Source: an uncultured Lachnospiraceae bacterium
GTDB taxonomy: Bacteria; Bacillota; Clostridia; Lachnospirales; Lachnospiraceae
Length of the DNA: 41,016 nt
Direction: 5' to 3'
NCBI GenBank assembly: GCA_949740385.1
Contig: CATJJD010000209.1
Location: 1-41,016, forward strand
Both the position numbers and the translations under genes were made by a program. Shown piece after piece: positions 25,479 through 33,373 of this stretch (positions are counted from its first letter, which is position 1; every line of letters starts with the position of its first letter). The notes under the pieces are model-generated. The model was not told the origin of the DNA and did not search any database. It saw only the letters and a list, made by a program, of their open reading frames with translations.

Positions 25479-25571
25479 TTATAAAATATCTGACAGGACA
25501 CAAAAAGAAACAGAATGGGGTGATTCCATCCTTAATTCGATCCCGCCCTGTGCCGACAGGCCGTGATTCAT
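25479..25571 (-). CDS. tiny ORF overlapping the preceding one (ATGA)
   Basis: 30 codons beginning MNHGLSAQGGIELRMES. The start overlaps the stop of the 50-residue ORF by 4 bp, as in a coupled pair. No family recognised and no ribosome site of its own; it may be chance or the remnant of a longer gene. Confidence 0.25.
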   Translation of the reverse strand: MNHGLSAQGGIELRMESPHSVSFCVLSDIL

Positions 25572-25720
25572 AATTCAGTCTCCTCTTCCTCATCGCAACA
25601 GGCAATGTAATCGCCCGGAAGAAAACACCGACGCGTTTCAGAACGTTCCGGACGTTTCGGTACAGTTCCTTTTTGCGATTGCAATAGCCGCTGCTGTGCA
25701 GACATAACATATCGTTTCAT
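25568..25720 (-). CDS. small ORF, 50 residues, unknown
   Basis: Starts at ATG 25720 behind GGGGA at a usable distance, with a TATTAT -10-like element upstream on the minus strand. The product (MKRYVMSAQQRLLQSQKGTV start) is basic in the middle and ends in an acidic tail CCDEEEETEL. It does not resemble a family I know. It is followed by the 30-codon ORF and, on the same strand, the YCII pseudogene. This is the only content seen in the 465-bp gap 25425-25889. Confidence 0.35.
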   Translation of the reverse strand: MKRYVMSAQQRLLQSQKGTVPKRPERSETRRCFLPGDYIACCDEEEETEL

Positions 25721-25889
25721 ATACAGGTCCCCTTTCCAATTTTTTTCATAATATCATCTTTGCGGAATTAAATAAAAATTTTTTGGATGGGATCGGGTGA
25801 CCGCTGCACAGACAGGCGGCAAAAAAGTATTGCGTGCGTGCGGCAGAAGATTTAAAATAAAGGAGCATATGACGGGAAGGAGTAAATGG

Positions 25890-26963
25890 ATGAAAAACAA
25901 AAGGACAGGTCGAAGAAGCAAAAAGAAAATTGCGCTGGCCGTGATCTGCGGTATTCTGGCGGTATTTTTTCTTGTAATTATGCCGGTGATGTCGGTGTCG
26001 GTTTATCAGGGCAATTTTGGAACGCGCTTTGAGACGGTGGACTGGGCGGCCCTTTCGCCCGACGATTTCGACGGCTTAAAGGTAACGGAGTGCACGTTTG
26101 AGTCGAAGGACGGTCAGCAGCTGGCCGGCTATCAGTATACAAAGGATGACCTGCAGGCGAGGGGCGTGGTTGTGCTCGCGCACGGCCTGGGCGGAGGCGG
26201 ACAGAATACCTATATGGATCTGGCCGATTTTTTCACGTCCAACGGCTATTATGTGTTTGCATACGATGCGACGGGAAATGACAAAAGTGAGGGCGATTCG
26301 GTAAAAGGTCTCCCCCAGGGGATTATCGACCTGGACTATGCGCTGCGCTATGTGAAGGCGGCACAGGTGTATGCCGGCCTTCCGATTGTGCTGTTTGGGC
26401 ACAGCTGGGGCGGCTACAGTGTGGGCGGCGTGCTGAACTGCCATCCGGATGTGAAGGCGGCGGTGGCGGCCGCCGGGTTTGACAGCTCTGTGGGAATGTT
26501 TGAACAGGAGGGCGAGTCGATGATCGGCGCTCCCATCCGCCTTTTTCTGCCCTATGTTTCTCTGTATGAGCGGGTGAAGTTCGGGAAATACGCAGGCTAC
26601 ACGGCTTCCGGCGGATTTGGCGGCACCGACGCCGGTATTATGATTATTCACAGCAGAGATGATAAGACGGTTCTGACGAAAAACGGGTATGATATTTTCT
26701 TTGAAATATACGGCGGAGACGAGCGTTTTTCCTTTGTGGAGTACGAGGACAGGGGACACGACAGTTTATACTATTCCGATGCCGCCCGAAGCTATCTGGC
26801 ACAGCTGTACGCGGATTATGCCGATTATGCGCGGGAAAATGGAACCAGCGCTGAAATTATGGCGGAATTTATGATGAAAAATCGCGACAAGGACAGATGC
26901 TGTGAGCTGGACGATGCACTGATGGGACAGATTTTGGATTTTTATGATCGGTGGTGTCTGTGA
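25890..26963 (+). CDS. membrane-anchored alpha/beta hydrolase
   Basis: 357 residues; ATG 25890 is chosen for GAAGGAG 7 nt upstream. After a basic stretch, residues about 14-38 form one membrane helix, so the catalytic domain lies outside. The fold is alpha/beta hydrolase of the serine aminopeptidase/lipase type: oxyanion region VVVLAHGLGGGG (93-104), nucleophile elbow GHSWGG with Ser172, acid in IIHSRDDKTV, and histidine in EDRGHDSLYY. Likely an esterase or lipase; substrate unknown. It may share a transcript with the small ORF at 27051. Confidence 0.88.
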   Translation: MKNKRTGRRSKKKIALAVICGILAVFFLVIMPVMSVSVYQGNFGTRFETVDWAALSPDDFDGLKVTECTFESKDGQQLAGYQYTKDDLQARGVVVLAHGLGGGGQNTYMDLADFFTSNGYYVFAYDATGNDKSEGDSVKGLPQGIIDLDYALRYVKAAQVYAGLPIVLFGHSWGGYSVGGVLNCHPDVKAAVAAAGFDSSVGMFEQEGESMIGAPIRLFLPYVSLYERVKFGKYAGYTASGGFGGTDAGIMIIHSRDDKTVLTKNGYDIFFEIYGGDERFSFVEYEDRGHDSLYYSDAARSYLAQLYADYADYARENGTSAEIMAEFMMKNRDKDRCCELDDALMGQILDFYDRWCL

Positions 26964-27050
26964 CGGGGGACGCGGGGAAGAGACTGCGGCGCCAGGAAGG
27001 GGCGTTTTCCCGGCCGGGGCCTTTACAGCGGGGATGGGAGCGCACAGAGA

Positions 27051-27173
27051 ATGTACGTTAAGCGGGGATATGTTCCGGACGGAACCGGGGTGTGGTGCGG
27101 GGAGCGTGTCTGTCCGCAGTATGAGGCATGTCGGGATGATGATTGGGTGCTGTATCTGTTGAAAGGGTTTTGA
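27051..27173 (+). CDS. small cysteine-containing ORF, 40 residues
   Basis: ATG 27051, GGGAG 10 nt upstream, stop TGA at 27171. The product starts MYVKRGYVPDGTGVWCGERV and has three cysteines, two tryptophans and a DDD motif, a composition more protein-like than chance for GC-rich DNA. It lies 87 bp behind the hydrolase gene on the same strand. Not recognised. Confidence 0.35.
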   Translation: MYVKRGYVPDGTGVWCGERVCPQYEACRDDDWVLYLLKGF

Positions 27174-27193
27174 CGGGCGGGGAGATAAAAGTT

Positions 27194-27219
27194 CGCCTGG
27201 CAGATTTAACGGCCAGGCG
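27194..27219 (-). terminator. terminator of the toxin-antitoxin operon
   Basis: CGCCTGGC/GCCAGGCG stem with a 10-nt loop just 2 bp past the stop codon at 27222 on the minus strand, followed by AACTTTTATC in that direction. Confidence 0.55.
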
Positions 27220-27221
27220 GA

Positions 27222-27464
27222 TTATGTGTGTTTCAGACTGGATCTGCAAACGCATGTATGGTTGTTCCCATGGTCATCATCATACCATAGAACATGAAAT
27301 ACCTTTCCGGTTATATAGCCATAAAGTCTGTGATTTCCGGTTATGCGCAATGAAATTATGGATTCGGCTTCGATGTATCGGGCCGCCAGCCGGTCCTGTG
27401 CCGTTTTGTTTAAATCATTTACGTTTATAGAATGATTCTGCTTCTTTTTCTCAGAGCCCGCCAT
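27222..27464 (-). CDS. candidate toxin partner of the Panacea-domain protein
   Basis: 80 residues. The ATG at 27464 lies inside the end of the antitoxin-type gene (14-bp overlap), so translation is probably coupled; there is no clear ribosome site of its own. The N-terminal 30 residues are polar and lysine-rich. The C-terminal half is compact: SLRITGNHRLYGYITGKVFH, VLWYDDDHGNN and CVCRSSLKHT. An (F/Y)H-(V/I)-L-W-x-D pattern near the C-terminus recurs in small toxin-like proteins in my memory, but I cannot name a family. Antitoxin-first order, overlap and a terminator right after the stop fit a two-gene toxin-antitoxin unit. Confidence 0.6.
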   Translation of the reverse strand: MAGSEKKKQNHSINVNDLNKTAQDRLAARYIEAESIISLRITGNHRLYGYITGKVFHVLWYDDDHGNNHTCVCRSSLKHT

Positions 27465-27882
27465 AATATATTGCCATGCTTTCTTTTGTGATTACATGAT
27501 TACTTCCTGCTCCGGATGGAACGCCTTCCCGTGCCTGAAGCCAGGGAGCCTCCATATGTGTCAGCTGACTTAACCACTGCGCATTGTGAGTTCCATAATG
27601 TTCAAGTACACGGTCAATGGTATCTTTCTGATCGTCAGACAGATCATCGTCTCCACCGGTTTCATCATCTGCATTCACAGAGTATCTTCCCTTTGTTTTA
27701 TAAAATAATTCCGGGCACACCGGTCCGTTTGCCCAGGCGTGGAAATCCTCGTTAAATAAAGGAGAATCATCCCAGACAAGAGACCATGCCTGAGAATAAT
27801 AGCATAGTTTTTGAAGCTTTATCGTTGACAACGTTCCATGCTGTTCAAGAATATATTTTGCAGTATCAAATACATTTGACAT
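27451..27882 (-). CDS. Panacea-domain (DUF4065/SocA-like) antitoxin
   Basis: 143 residues from ATG 27882 (GAGGAGG upstream); the frame is open further upstream but without a start signal. The Panacea features are visible: FDTAKYILEQHGTLSTIKLQKLCYYSQAW at the N-terminus, then FNEDFHAWANGPVCPELF, and a central acidic loop. Panacea proteins neutralise very different toxins, which are encoded next to them. The overlapping 80-residue gene is the expected partner. Local DNA is clearly more AT-rich than the flanking genes, which suggests lateral acquisition. The long in-frame 5' extension to 28125 is not needed. Confidence 0.85.
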   Translation of the reverse strand: MSNVFDTAKYILEQHGTLSTIKLQKLCYYSQAWSLVWDDSPLFNEDFHAWANGPVCPELFYKTKGRYSVNADDETGGDDDLSDDQKDTIDRVLEHYGTHNAQWLSQLTHMEAPWLQAREGVPSGAGSNHVITKESMAIYYGGL

Positions 27883-28014
27883 TATCACATCCTCCTCATA
27901 ACTATAATATAACACGAAACATAAAATTTGAACAGCTGCTTTATTATTAAATTTGCTGCCATGTGTGCTGTCATGCAGGGCTGTTGTTTTCTGACCGCCG
28001 GATAATTTGACGTG

Positions 28015-28043
28015 TTGGATTTTGGGAGAAAAGGATGTATAAT
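28015..28043 (+). promoter_or_regulatory. promoter of the GNAT-FRG operon
   Basis: TTGGAT (28015-28020), 17-nt spacer, TATAAT (28038-28043), 61 bp before ATG 28104. Confidence 0.55.
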
Positions 28044-28103
28044 AGACTTGCTGTTTAAAAGTTATAGTAGATACAACAGGACACGGGCTTAAAGTGGGGG
28101 AAA

Positions 28104-28616
28104 ATGATGGTACTCGAACCGGCACGGCAGAAGGAGCTTGCCGTATGTATGGAGATTATAGGGGATGGAAGACGGTTTCAGAATGAGCAGGGATTTGTTC
28201 AGTGGACCGACGATTATCCAGACGAGGAAACAATTCGAAATGATATAAAAAACAAGACGGGCTATCTCCTGAAAACAGGCGAAGGAGCTGCCGGGTATCT
28301 GTGCATTGATTTTGCGGGGGAACCGGACTACGCGGATATTCGGGGGGAATGGAGAACGGCGGAGCCATACGCCGTTGTTCACCGGCTGGCGTTTCGCCGT
28401 GAGTTTCGGGGGATGGGGCTTTCGAATGCCGCGTTTGCGCAGACGGAGAGGCTTTGCGCCGAAAATGGCATCCGCAGTATCCGGGTGGACACGGATATGC
28501 AGAACAGACGGATGCGGCATATTCTGGAAAAGAACGGCTTTGTGTGCTGCGGCATGATTTCTTTTCGGGGGACGGCGAAGCTGGCGTTTGATAAGCAGCT
28601 GCCGACAGCAGATTGA
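28104..28616 (+). CDS. GNAT-family N-acetyltransferase
   Basis: 170 residues. The acetyl-CoA-binding GNAT motif A is present as HRLAFRREFRGMGLSNAAF, where R-x-x-G-x-G is read as RGMGLS. Motif B follows as IRSIRVDTDMQNRRMRHILEKNGF, typical of RimI/ribosomal-acetyltransferase-like members. The N-terminal part (QWTDDYPDEETIRNDI) is common in clostridial GNATs. Acceptor unknown: small molecules and protein N-termini are both possible. The FRG-domain gene starts 22 bp downstream and is probably co-transcribed. If this is a GNAT-type toxin it lacks an obvious antitoxin beside it. Confidence 0.88.
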   Translation: MMVLEPARQKELAVCMEIIGDGRRFQNEQGFVQWTDDYPDEETIRNDIKNKTGYLLKTGEGAAGYLCIDFAGEPDYADIRGEWRTAEPYAVVHRLAFRREFRGMGLSNAAFAQTERLCAENGIRSIRVDTDMQNRRMRHILEKNGFVCCGMISFRGTAKLAFDKQLPTAD

Positions 28617-28638
28617 CGGCAGGGGGAGGAGCTGAATT

Positions 28639-30075
28639 ATGTCCGAATATTTATATAAACCGGAGCCGGGACGGGTATTTGAACTTTCCACGGAGCAGAT
28701 TGCGGCGTTTCAGAGGCAGAATCAGCGGGAGGCGAGAAGAGGGGAGCGCATGACGGCTTCCAGCTACCGGGGAGAAAATTACTGGAATCAGTGCAGTGAT
28801 TTTTCCGCTGCAATGGATCTGGAATATCTGTATCGGGACCCGCTGACTGCGGGAATGCAGATTGAATATCCCCACGGCGTTGTGCTGCGGCAGCCGGCGA
28901 GGAGCAGCTTTTTTCGGGGAGAGAACCAGCTGTACGAGCACAGTGTTCCGACCCTTCTGCGCAGGCTGAATCAGGCTTACCGGGGAGATGCGGCCGCGCA
29001 GGAGCTCTACCGGATGGTTGCCGATATGCGTATTTATGAGTTCAAATGTCTGCTGGAGCAGTTTGAGCATGTGCAGAGCTGGTCGGAGTCGGATGTGCTT
29101 TACGATGTGCTGGCGCAGCACTACGGGCTGGAAACGTGCTGGATGGATATGACGAGCGATTTTGACGTGGCGCTGTTTTTTGCCTGCTGTTATTATGATG
29201 CAAAGGCGGGGGCATTTCGGCCGCTCACCAGGGAGCAGACAGAACAGAGCGAACAGACCCGATGGGGCGTTATCTACCATATGCCGGCGCATGTGATGGG
29301 AAGCCGCTGGGATATGGAGCTGGACAAATTTTCCGGCTGTTCGAAGGAGGTGATCGGGCAGGAGGCAGAAGGGAAGAGATACCGGCTCTATGAACATCCC
29401 GAATACCAGGGGCCGGTGCAGAATCTGATCTACCCCATCGGTTTTCAGCCTTTTATGCGCTGCTCCATGCAGAGCGGCTACGGAATTTACATGCGGGAAT
29501 TTCAGCCGCTGCAGAGCGACATGTTTTTTCAGCGGCTGAAATTCCGGCACTCGCAGGAGCTGTCTGAGCGGATCTTTGACGCGATGGGCGGAGGTGAAAA
29601 AATATATCCCCATGAGGGGCTGAACCGAATTCAGTTTCTGATCGACGATATTGCCGGGGCCACGGATTTTTCCAGGGATGCGTTTCGCTATGCGCTGTTT
29701 CGCAGCCACGCGTACCGGTTGGATATGGAGGAGCAGTGTCTTCGGGATCTGGAGCGATTTTCGGTGGGCGGAAAAAGGGTTACCGTGGGAAAAACAAACG
29801 GCCGGAGGCTGAGCGGCGGAAAGCGGCGGCTGATTAATCAGGAGTATGCGGATTTTTCATTATATGAGCAATATCATATTCTGCCGCTGGCAAGAAAGAT
29901 TGTTCCCGCCGGGGCAGGCGTATTTGCGCCCTATATGCTGCCGGGAGGAGACGATGAGCCGGGGGTTGCGGACTTTAAGGCGCGGGAAATGTCCGGCTGT
30001 ACGAACCTGTGGACCATAAGTTACCTGAGGCTTATGTACACGCTGAAATATGCTAAGGCGCCGGAATTTTTTTAG
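28639..30075 (+). CDS. FRG-domain protein
   Basis: 478 residues; GGGGGAGGAG upstream of ATG 28639. The FRG domain is clear: SFFRGENQLYEHSVPTLLRR near residues 90-110 gives the F-R-G signature, followed by LAQHYGLETCWMDMTSDF and DVALFFACC. FRG proteins are scattered in mobile and defence-related contexts and their biochemical function is not established to my knowledge. This one is longer than the minimal domain, with about 200 further residues that I cannot assign. The stop codon lies within the left arm of the perfect terminator. Neighbouring GNAT and Panacea genes suggest an accessory island. Confidence 0.88.
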   Translation: MSEYLYKPEPGRVFELSTEQIAAFQRQNQREARRGERMTASSYRGENYWNQCSDFSAAMDLEYLYRDPLTAGMQIEYPHGVVLRQPARSSFFRGENQLYEHSVPTLLRRLNQAYRGDAAAQELYRMVADMRIYEFKCLLEQFEHVQSWSESDVLYDVLAQHYGLETCWMDMTSDFDVALFFACCYYDAKAGAFRPLTREQTEQSEQTRWGVIYHMPAHVMGSRWDMELDKFSGCSKEVIGQEAEGKRYRLYEHPEYQGPVQNLIYPIGFQPFMRCSMQSGYGIYMREFQPLQSDMFFQRLKFRHSQELSERIFDAMGGGEKIYPHEGLNRIQFLIDDIAGATDFSRDAFRYALFRSHAYRLDMEEQCLRDLERFSVGGKRVTVGKTNGRRLSGGKRRLINQEYADFSLYEQYHILPLARKIVPAGAGVFAPYMLPGGDDEPGVADFKAREMSGCTNLWTISYLRLMYTLKYAKAPEFF

Positions 30076-30105
30076 TGAGGAAATATGAAAAAATTCCGGC
30101 GCCTT
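30055..30105. terminator. perfect 18-bp hairpin terminator overlapping the FRG stop codon
   Basis: Arms 30055-30072 and 30088-30105 are exact reverse complements (AAGGCGCCGGAATTTTTT in the left arm) with a 15-nt loop. The left arm encodes the last residues of the FRG protein. The T6 and A6 ends make it usable in both directions. Confidence 0.8.
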
Positions 30106-30605
30106 ATGCTGTATACCGCCGCCTGTCCCTGCCACGCCATGCGTTGATCTGCAGTTAATGTCAATCAAATGCCCTAATGCGAAGAACAAATCACACCATG
30201 CACCGTATCCGTTTTCTTCCGCTGTGCCATTTACAGTATTTTTTTCTCTGCTGCTGCCTGCTGCGGAAGCCGCAAAAGCAGTGGTCACGACATTTTGACT
30301 GCTCTCCAAATTGGAATATGACGCTTTCTTCACAGGTTTGGCCAGCCGCTTTTCTGCATAATGGTTGTGGAGGGGTAAGGCTGTCCGAAATTCAGGCAGA
30401 CATCGCAAACAGGATATTGCGAAAAACAATGCGATAATATTGCTGCTGCACACCATACAATAAACCACATGGAAGCAGATGATAAAATATCCGCCGGCGT
30501 TGGAGCTGATCACACGGACAGGCTGGTGCGGGGAATGCTTAAGCATTTTATGAATATCTTGCTGCTGTAAATTGTGCATAGATACAAACGCAGAATATTT
30601 TGCAG
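30106..30605. other. 500 bp without a supported gene
   Basis: Relatively AT-rich. A long minus-strand frame (30579 to 29860) crosses the terminator and runs antisense to the FRG gene; it has no ribosome site and no recognisable domain. It may hold decayed sequence, but I recognise nothing. Confidence 0.5.
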
Positions 30606-30634
30606 TTGAGGAATAATGTCGGGTATGATATGAT
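30606..30634 (+). promoter_or_regulatory. promoter of the carboxylesterase gene
   Basis: TTGAGG (30606-30611), 17-nt spacer, TATGAT (30629-30634), about 120 bp before ATG 30756. Confidence 0.5.
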
Positions 30635-30755
30635 GGGGCATAGATTTGAAATGTATTTGTCGTGGAAGGCGGCGTTATCCTGTCAGGATTACCGATGGAA
30701 TCTGTGAGAGATGATGGCGTAAGACCGGATTGATATGCAGAGAGGAGCAGAGAAG

Positions 30756-32081
30756 ATGATTATCGAGACAAAGTACGGAAAAATGTCCGGTGTGGACATG
30801 GGCAACTATGTGGAATACCGCGGTGTGCCTTACGCGCAGCCGCCGGTGGGAGAGCTTCGCTGGCGCGCGCCGGTGGAGCCGAAGGCGTGGGACGGCGTTT
30901 TTAAGGCGGATACATACCCGGCCCGCTGTATGCAGGAGGATCAGCCGAATGCGCTCTACACGAAGGAGTTCTATGCGGACCCGGCCTTTGACAGAAAGAA
31001 CGCAGAGGACTGTCTCTACATCAATATCTGGACGCCGAAGGAGCCGGAAAATCAGCCGTATCCGGTGGCGTTCTGGATTCACGGCGGCGCTTTTCTGGGG
31101 GGATATGCCACCGAGCAGGAGTTTGACGGGGAGGCTTACTGCAGGCGCGGCGTAATTCTTGTCTCGGTGGAGTACCGCTGCAATATTTTCGGTTTTCTGG
31201 CCCATCCGTGGACTGGCGCGGAGAATGAAAGCGGGCATTCCGGCAACTACGGGATTCTGGATCAGATCGCAGCGTTAAAGTGGGTGTACGAAAACATCGG
31301 AGCCTTCGGCGGCGACCCGCACAACATAACGGTGTTCGGGCAGAGCGCCGGGGCCATGAGCGCACAGACGCTGATCTCAAGTCCGCTGACCGAAAACATG
31401 ATCGCAAAGGCGATTCTGCAGAGCGGCGGCGGGTACAAAAACGGTCTGAACCGGGACGACATGACACAGGCGTTTCAGGAGGAGCTGGGAGAGCTTTTTG
31501 TGAAGGCGGCGGGGGCAAAGACACTGGAAGAGCTTCGGGCGCTTCCGGCGGAAAAGGTGATCTCGCTGATGCCGGCCTTTTTTGCAGAGGCCTTCCCGAA
31601 AGCCAAAGGGCTGTTTCTTGTCCCGACCTTCGACGACTATGTGCTGAGCGAGAGCTATGACGCGCTCATTGATCAGATGAAAATAAAGGATATTCCGTAT
31701 ATGATCGGTTCAACAAAGGACGACATTATGGTGACACCGGAGATGAAGGAGAAAGGGGAGCGGGGACCGCTGTACGAGGGCTGTCTGGCTTTCTGCAGAA
31801 GGCTTGCGGAGGCGGGAGGCGGACCTGTGTGGAACTACTACTTTACGAGAGAGCTGCCGGGAGACGATGCAGGTGCGTTTCACAGCTCGGAGCTGTGGTA
31901 CATGTTCGGCACACTGAAGCGCTGCTGGCGGCCGATGACAGAGGCGGATTTTGCGCTGAGCGGGCAGATGCTGGATTACTGGACGAACTTTATGAAGAAG
32001 GGAGACCCGAACGGCGGGGGGCTTGAGGAGTGGAGGCCGTGCCGCGGGGAGGCGGAGAACATTCGAATATTCAATGTATAA
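30756..32081 (+). CDS. type-B carboxylesterase
   Basis: 441 residues from ATG 30756 (GAGGAG 8 nt upstream). The fold starts with YRGVPYAQPPVGELRWRAP, the EDCLYINIW block and the HGGAF oxyanion hole (109-113). The catalytic Ser197 is in FGQSAGA, where most relatives have GESAGG. The histidine is in FHSSELWYMFGTL. No signal peptide, so cytoplasmic; somewhat shorter than the 480-550 residues usual for the family. It hydrolyses carboxylic esters; plant phenolic or aryl esters would fit the downstream aromatic operon, but this is context only. Strong terminator after the stop. Confidence 0.92.
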   Translation: MIIETKYGKMSGVDMGNYVEYRGVPYAQPPVGELRWRAPVEPKAWDGVFKADTYPARCMQEDQPNALYTKEFYADPAFDRKNAEDCLYINIWTPKEPENQPYPVAFWIHGGAFLGGYATEQEFDGEAYCRRGVILVSVEYRCNIFGFLAHPWTGAENESGHSGNYGILDQIAALKWVYENIGAFGGDPHNITVFGQSAGAMSAQTLISSPLTENMIAKAILQSGGGYKNGLNRDDMTQAFQEELGELFVKAAGAKTLEELRALPAEKVISLMPAFFAEAFPKAKGLFLVPTFDDYVLSESYDALIDQMKIKDIPYMIGSTKDDIMVTPEMKEKGERGPLYEGCLAFCRRLAEAGGGPVWNYYFTRELPGDDAGAFHSSELWYMFGTLKRCWRPMTEADFALSGQMLDYWTNFMKKGDPNGGGLEEWRPCRGEAENIRIFNV

Positions 32082-32089
32082 ATTTCAGC

Positions 32090-32127
32090 GAAAAGGTGCA
32101 GAGACGGGAGTGGTTCTGCACCTTTTC
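32090..32127 (+). terminator. terminator of the carboxylesterase gene
   Basis: Perfect 13-bp stem (GAAAAGGTGCAGA at 32090-32102, complement at 32115-32127) with T-rich right arm. Confidence 0.75.
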
Positions 32128-32148
32128 TCACAGGCATGTAAGGCTCTG

Positions 32149-32505
32149 TTATTCCGGCACGATGGCGTCGTCAACCGTGTAGCTGCCGAGAGAATTCTCT
32201 TTCACCTGAATGCATGCGAAGGAGATGGCTTCGTCCTCCGCGGCGAAAAAGCGGCGCATGGCTGCCGGGGAAATGCGCACCCAGTCGCCGGCGGCAAGGG
32301 AAACGGTCTCCCCGTCGATGATTGCGCTGCCTTTTCCGGAGAGTATCACATAGATCTCCTCGTTTTGTCTGTGGGCGTGGAAAAAGGGAACGGACGCTCC
32401 CGCCGGAAGGTTGTTGATGCTGACCTCCGCGCCGGTTAAGGCCAGTTTGTCGTGGAGCTCCGTCCGCGGTTCCTGCGCTGCGCTGAATTTGCTGTACACT
32501 GCCAT
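32149..32505 (-). CDS. single-domain cupin protein
   Basis: 118 residues. The cupin metal-binding motif is present (FFHAHRQNEEIYVILSGKG, then SLAAGDWVRISP) with two histidines and a glutamate, so a metal site is likely. The rest is a small beta barrel. ATG 32505 follows AGGAGG. It has its own consensus promoter and lies between the esterase and the HxlR gene. Related small cupins are stress or isomerase-like proteins of varied function; none can be assigned. Confidence 0.88.
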   Translation of the reverse strand: MAVYSKFSAAQEPRTELHDKLALTGAEVSINNLPAGASVPFFHAHRQNEEIYVILSGKGSAIIDGETVSLAAGDWVRISPAAMRRFFAAEDEAISFACIQVKENSLGSYTVDDAIVPE

Positions 32506-32548
32506 AATGTAACCTCCTGTTTGTTGTAACTATAATTGATATAACAGG

Positions 32549-32577
32549 GTTATAGCACGGTTTTGTTGTAATGTCAA
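32549..32577 (-). promoter_or_regulatory. promoter of the cupin gene
   Basis: On the minus strand TTGACA (32572-32577), 17-nt spacer, TATAAC (32549-32554). Repeated GTTGTAA and TTATA words around it could be regulator contacts. Confidence 0.65.
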
Positions 32578-32596
32578 TGGTTTCAACGAAAAATCT

Positions 32597-32633
32597 AAAA
32601 AAATTTCCCGTATTTCAGCCGGAAATACGGGAA
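32597..32633 (-). terminator. terminator of the HxlR gene
   Basis: On the minus strand a 12-bp stem (32622-32633 with 32605-32616) and 5-nt loop are followed by a T7 run. Confidence 0.8.
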
Positions 32634-32652
32634 TGCTTTGTAGTCGGAATCA

Positions 32653-33117
32653 TTATCGGCCGTTCCGCTGTCTTCTTTTCGGAGCGGCGTCCGCCGGGGG
32701 AGAAAAATCTGCGCCCAGTACGTCTCTCAGCGCATCCATGTACCGGTCGTCCGTGTGGACGGTGTAGGAGTCCGTGTCGATCTCGACGCCGCGCTCCTTC
32801 ATCTGGCGGATGCTCCATATAAAGAAAATGTCGAGGGCCGGTATAAGCTCCTCGCCGGAGTCCGTCAGCATGTAGTCGATGGTGGGCGGAAATGTGCTGT
32901 CATCCACGATGCGCGCGACAAGGCCGTCTTCCAGCAGCTCCTTGAGCTGCTGGCTCAAAACTTTCTCGGAAATCGGGAGAACTTTGAGTGTCTGGTTAAA
33001 CCGGATTTTGCCGAAGGTATAGATTTCGTGCAGTATCGTCATCTTCCATTTGCCGCCGATGCAGTGCAGCGCATAGTGATAGGGGTTTGTTGAGCTCTTG
33101 AAGTTCTCTCTTGCCAT
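32653..33117 (-). CDS. HxlR-family transcriptional regulator
   Basis: 154 residues from ATG 33117 (GAAGGAG upstream). HxlR signature: CIGGKWKMTILHEIYTFGKI near residues 19-38, then FNQTLKVLPISEKVLSQQLKEL and LVARIVDDSTFPPTIDYMLT for the wing. A 40-residue C-terminal tail, rich in charge, is longer than in minimal members. Relatives such as YodB and CatR sense quinones or catechol-type electrophiles, which would suit control of an aromatic pathway. It is divergent from the phloroglucinol operon, with an AGTAAG/CTTACT dyad between. No cysteine near the N-terminus matching YodB Cys6, so effector sensing by thiol is not supported. Confidence 0.92.
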   Translation of the reverse strand: MARENFKSSTNPYHYALHCIGGKWKMTILHEIYTFGKIRFNQTLKVLPISEKVLSQQLKELLEDGLVARIVDDSTFPPTIDYMLTDSGEELIPALDIFFIWSIRQMKERGVEIDTDSYTVHTDDRYMDALRDVLGADFSPPADAAPKRRQRNGR

Positions 33118-33326
33118 TTCGTTACTCCTTCTCCGATTTGCTATATTTATCTTACCATAAAATGAAGACGAAGAATAGAGCACTTTCTTTATTTTATCGT
33201 AATTTTTAACAAATGTTTTCCTGCTCTTTTGTGCATGATTTTTGCGGGGCATAAAAGAATGATAAAAATTGTGCAGTGTGCATAAAAATGAACAGAGAAA
33301 ATTGAATAAACTGGCAGATACTGTAA

Positions 33327-33341
33327 AGTAAGTACCTTACT
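33327..33341. promoter_or_regulatory. candidate HxlR operator
   Basis: Perfect dyad AGTAAG-TAC-CTTACT, with TACT just upstream, resembling YodB/HxlR-type sites (TACT...AGTA, GTAAGTAACTTAC). It lies about 33 bp upstream of the -35 of the operon starting at 33463, a position better suited to activation than to blocking. Confidence 0.5.
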
Positions 33342-33373
33342 AAACACTTATCACATAACGGAAAAGTGCATAG

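Noticed and set aside
27883-28125. In-frame 5' extension of the Panacea-domain gene
   Set aside because: No ribosome site for the upstream ATG, low-quality sequence, and a strong GAGGAGG directly before ATG 27882.
29860-30579. 239-residue minus-strand frame antisense to the FRG gene
   Set aside because: No ribosome site, crosses a perfect terminator, and no recognisable domain; explained as a shadow plus non-coding sequence.
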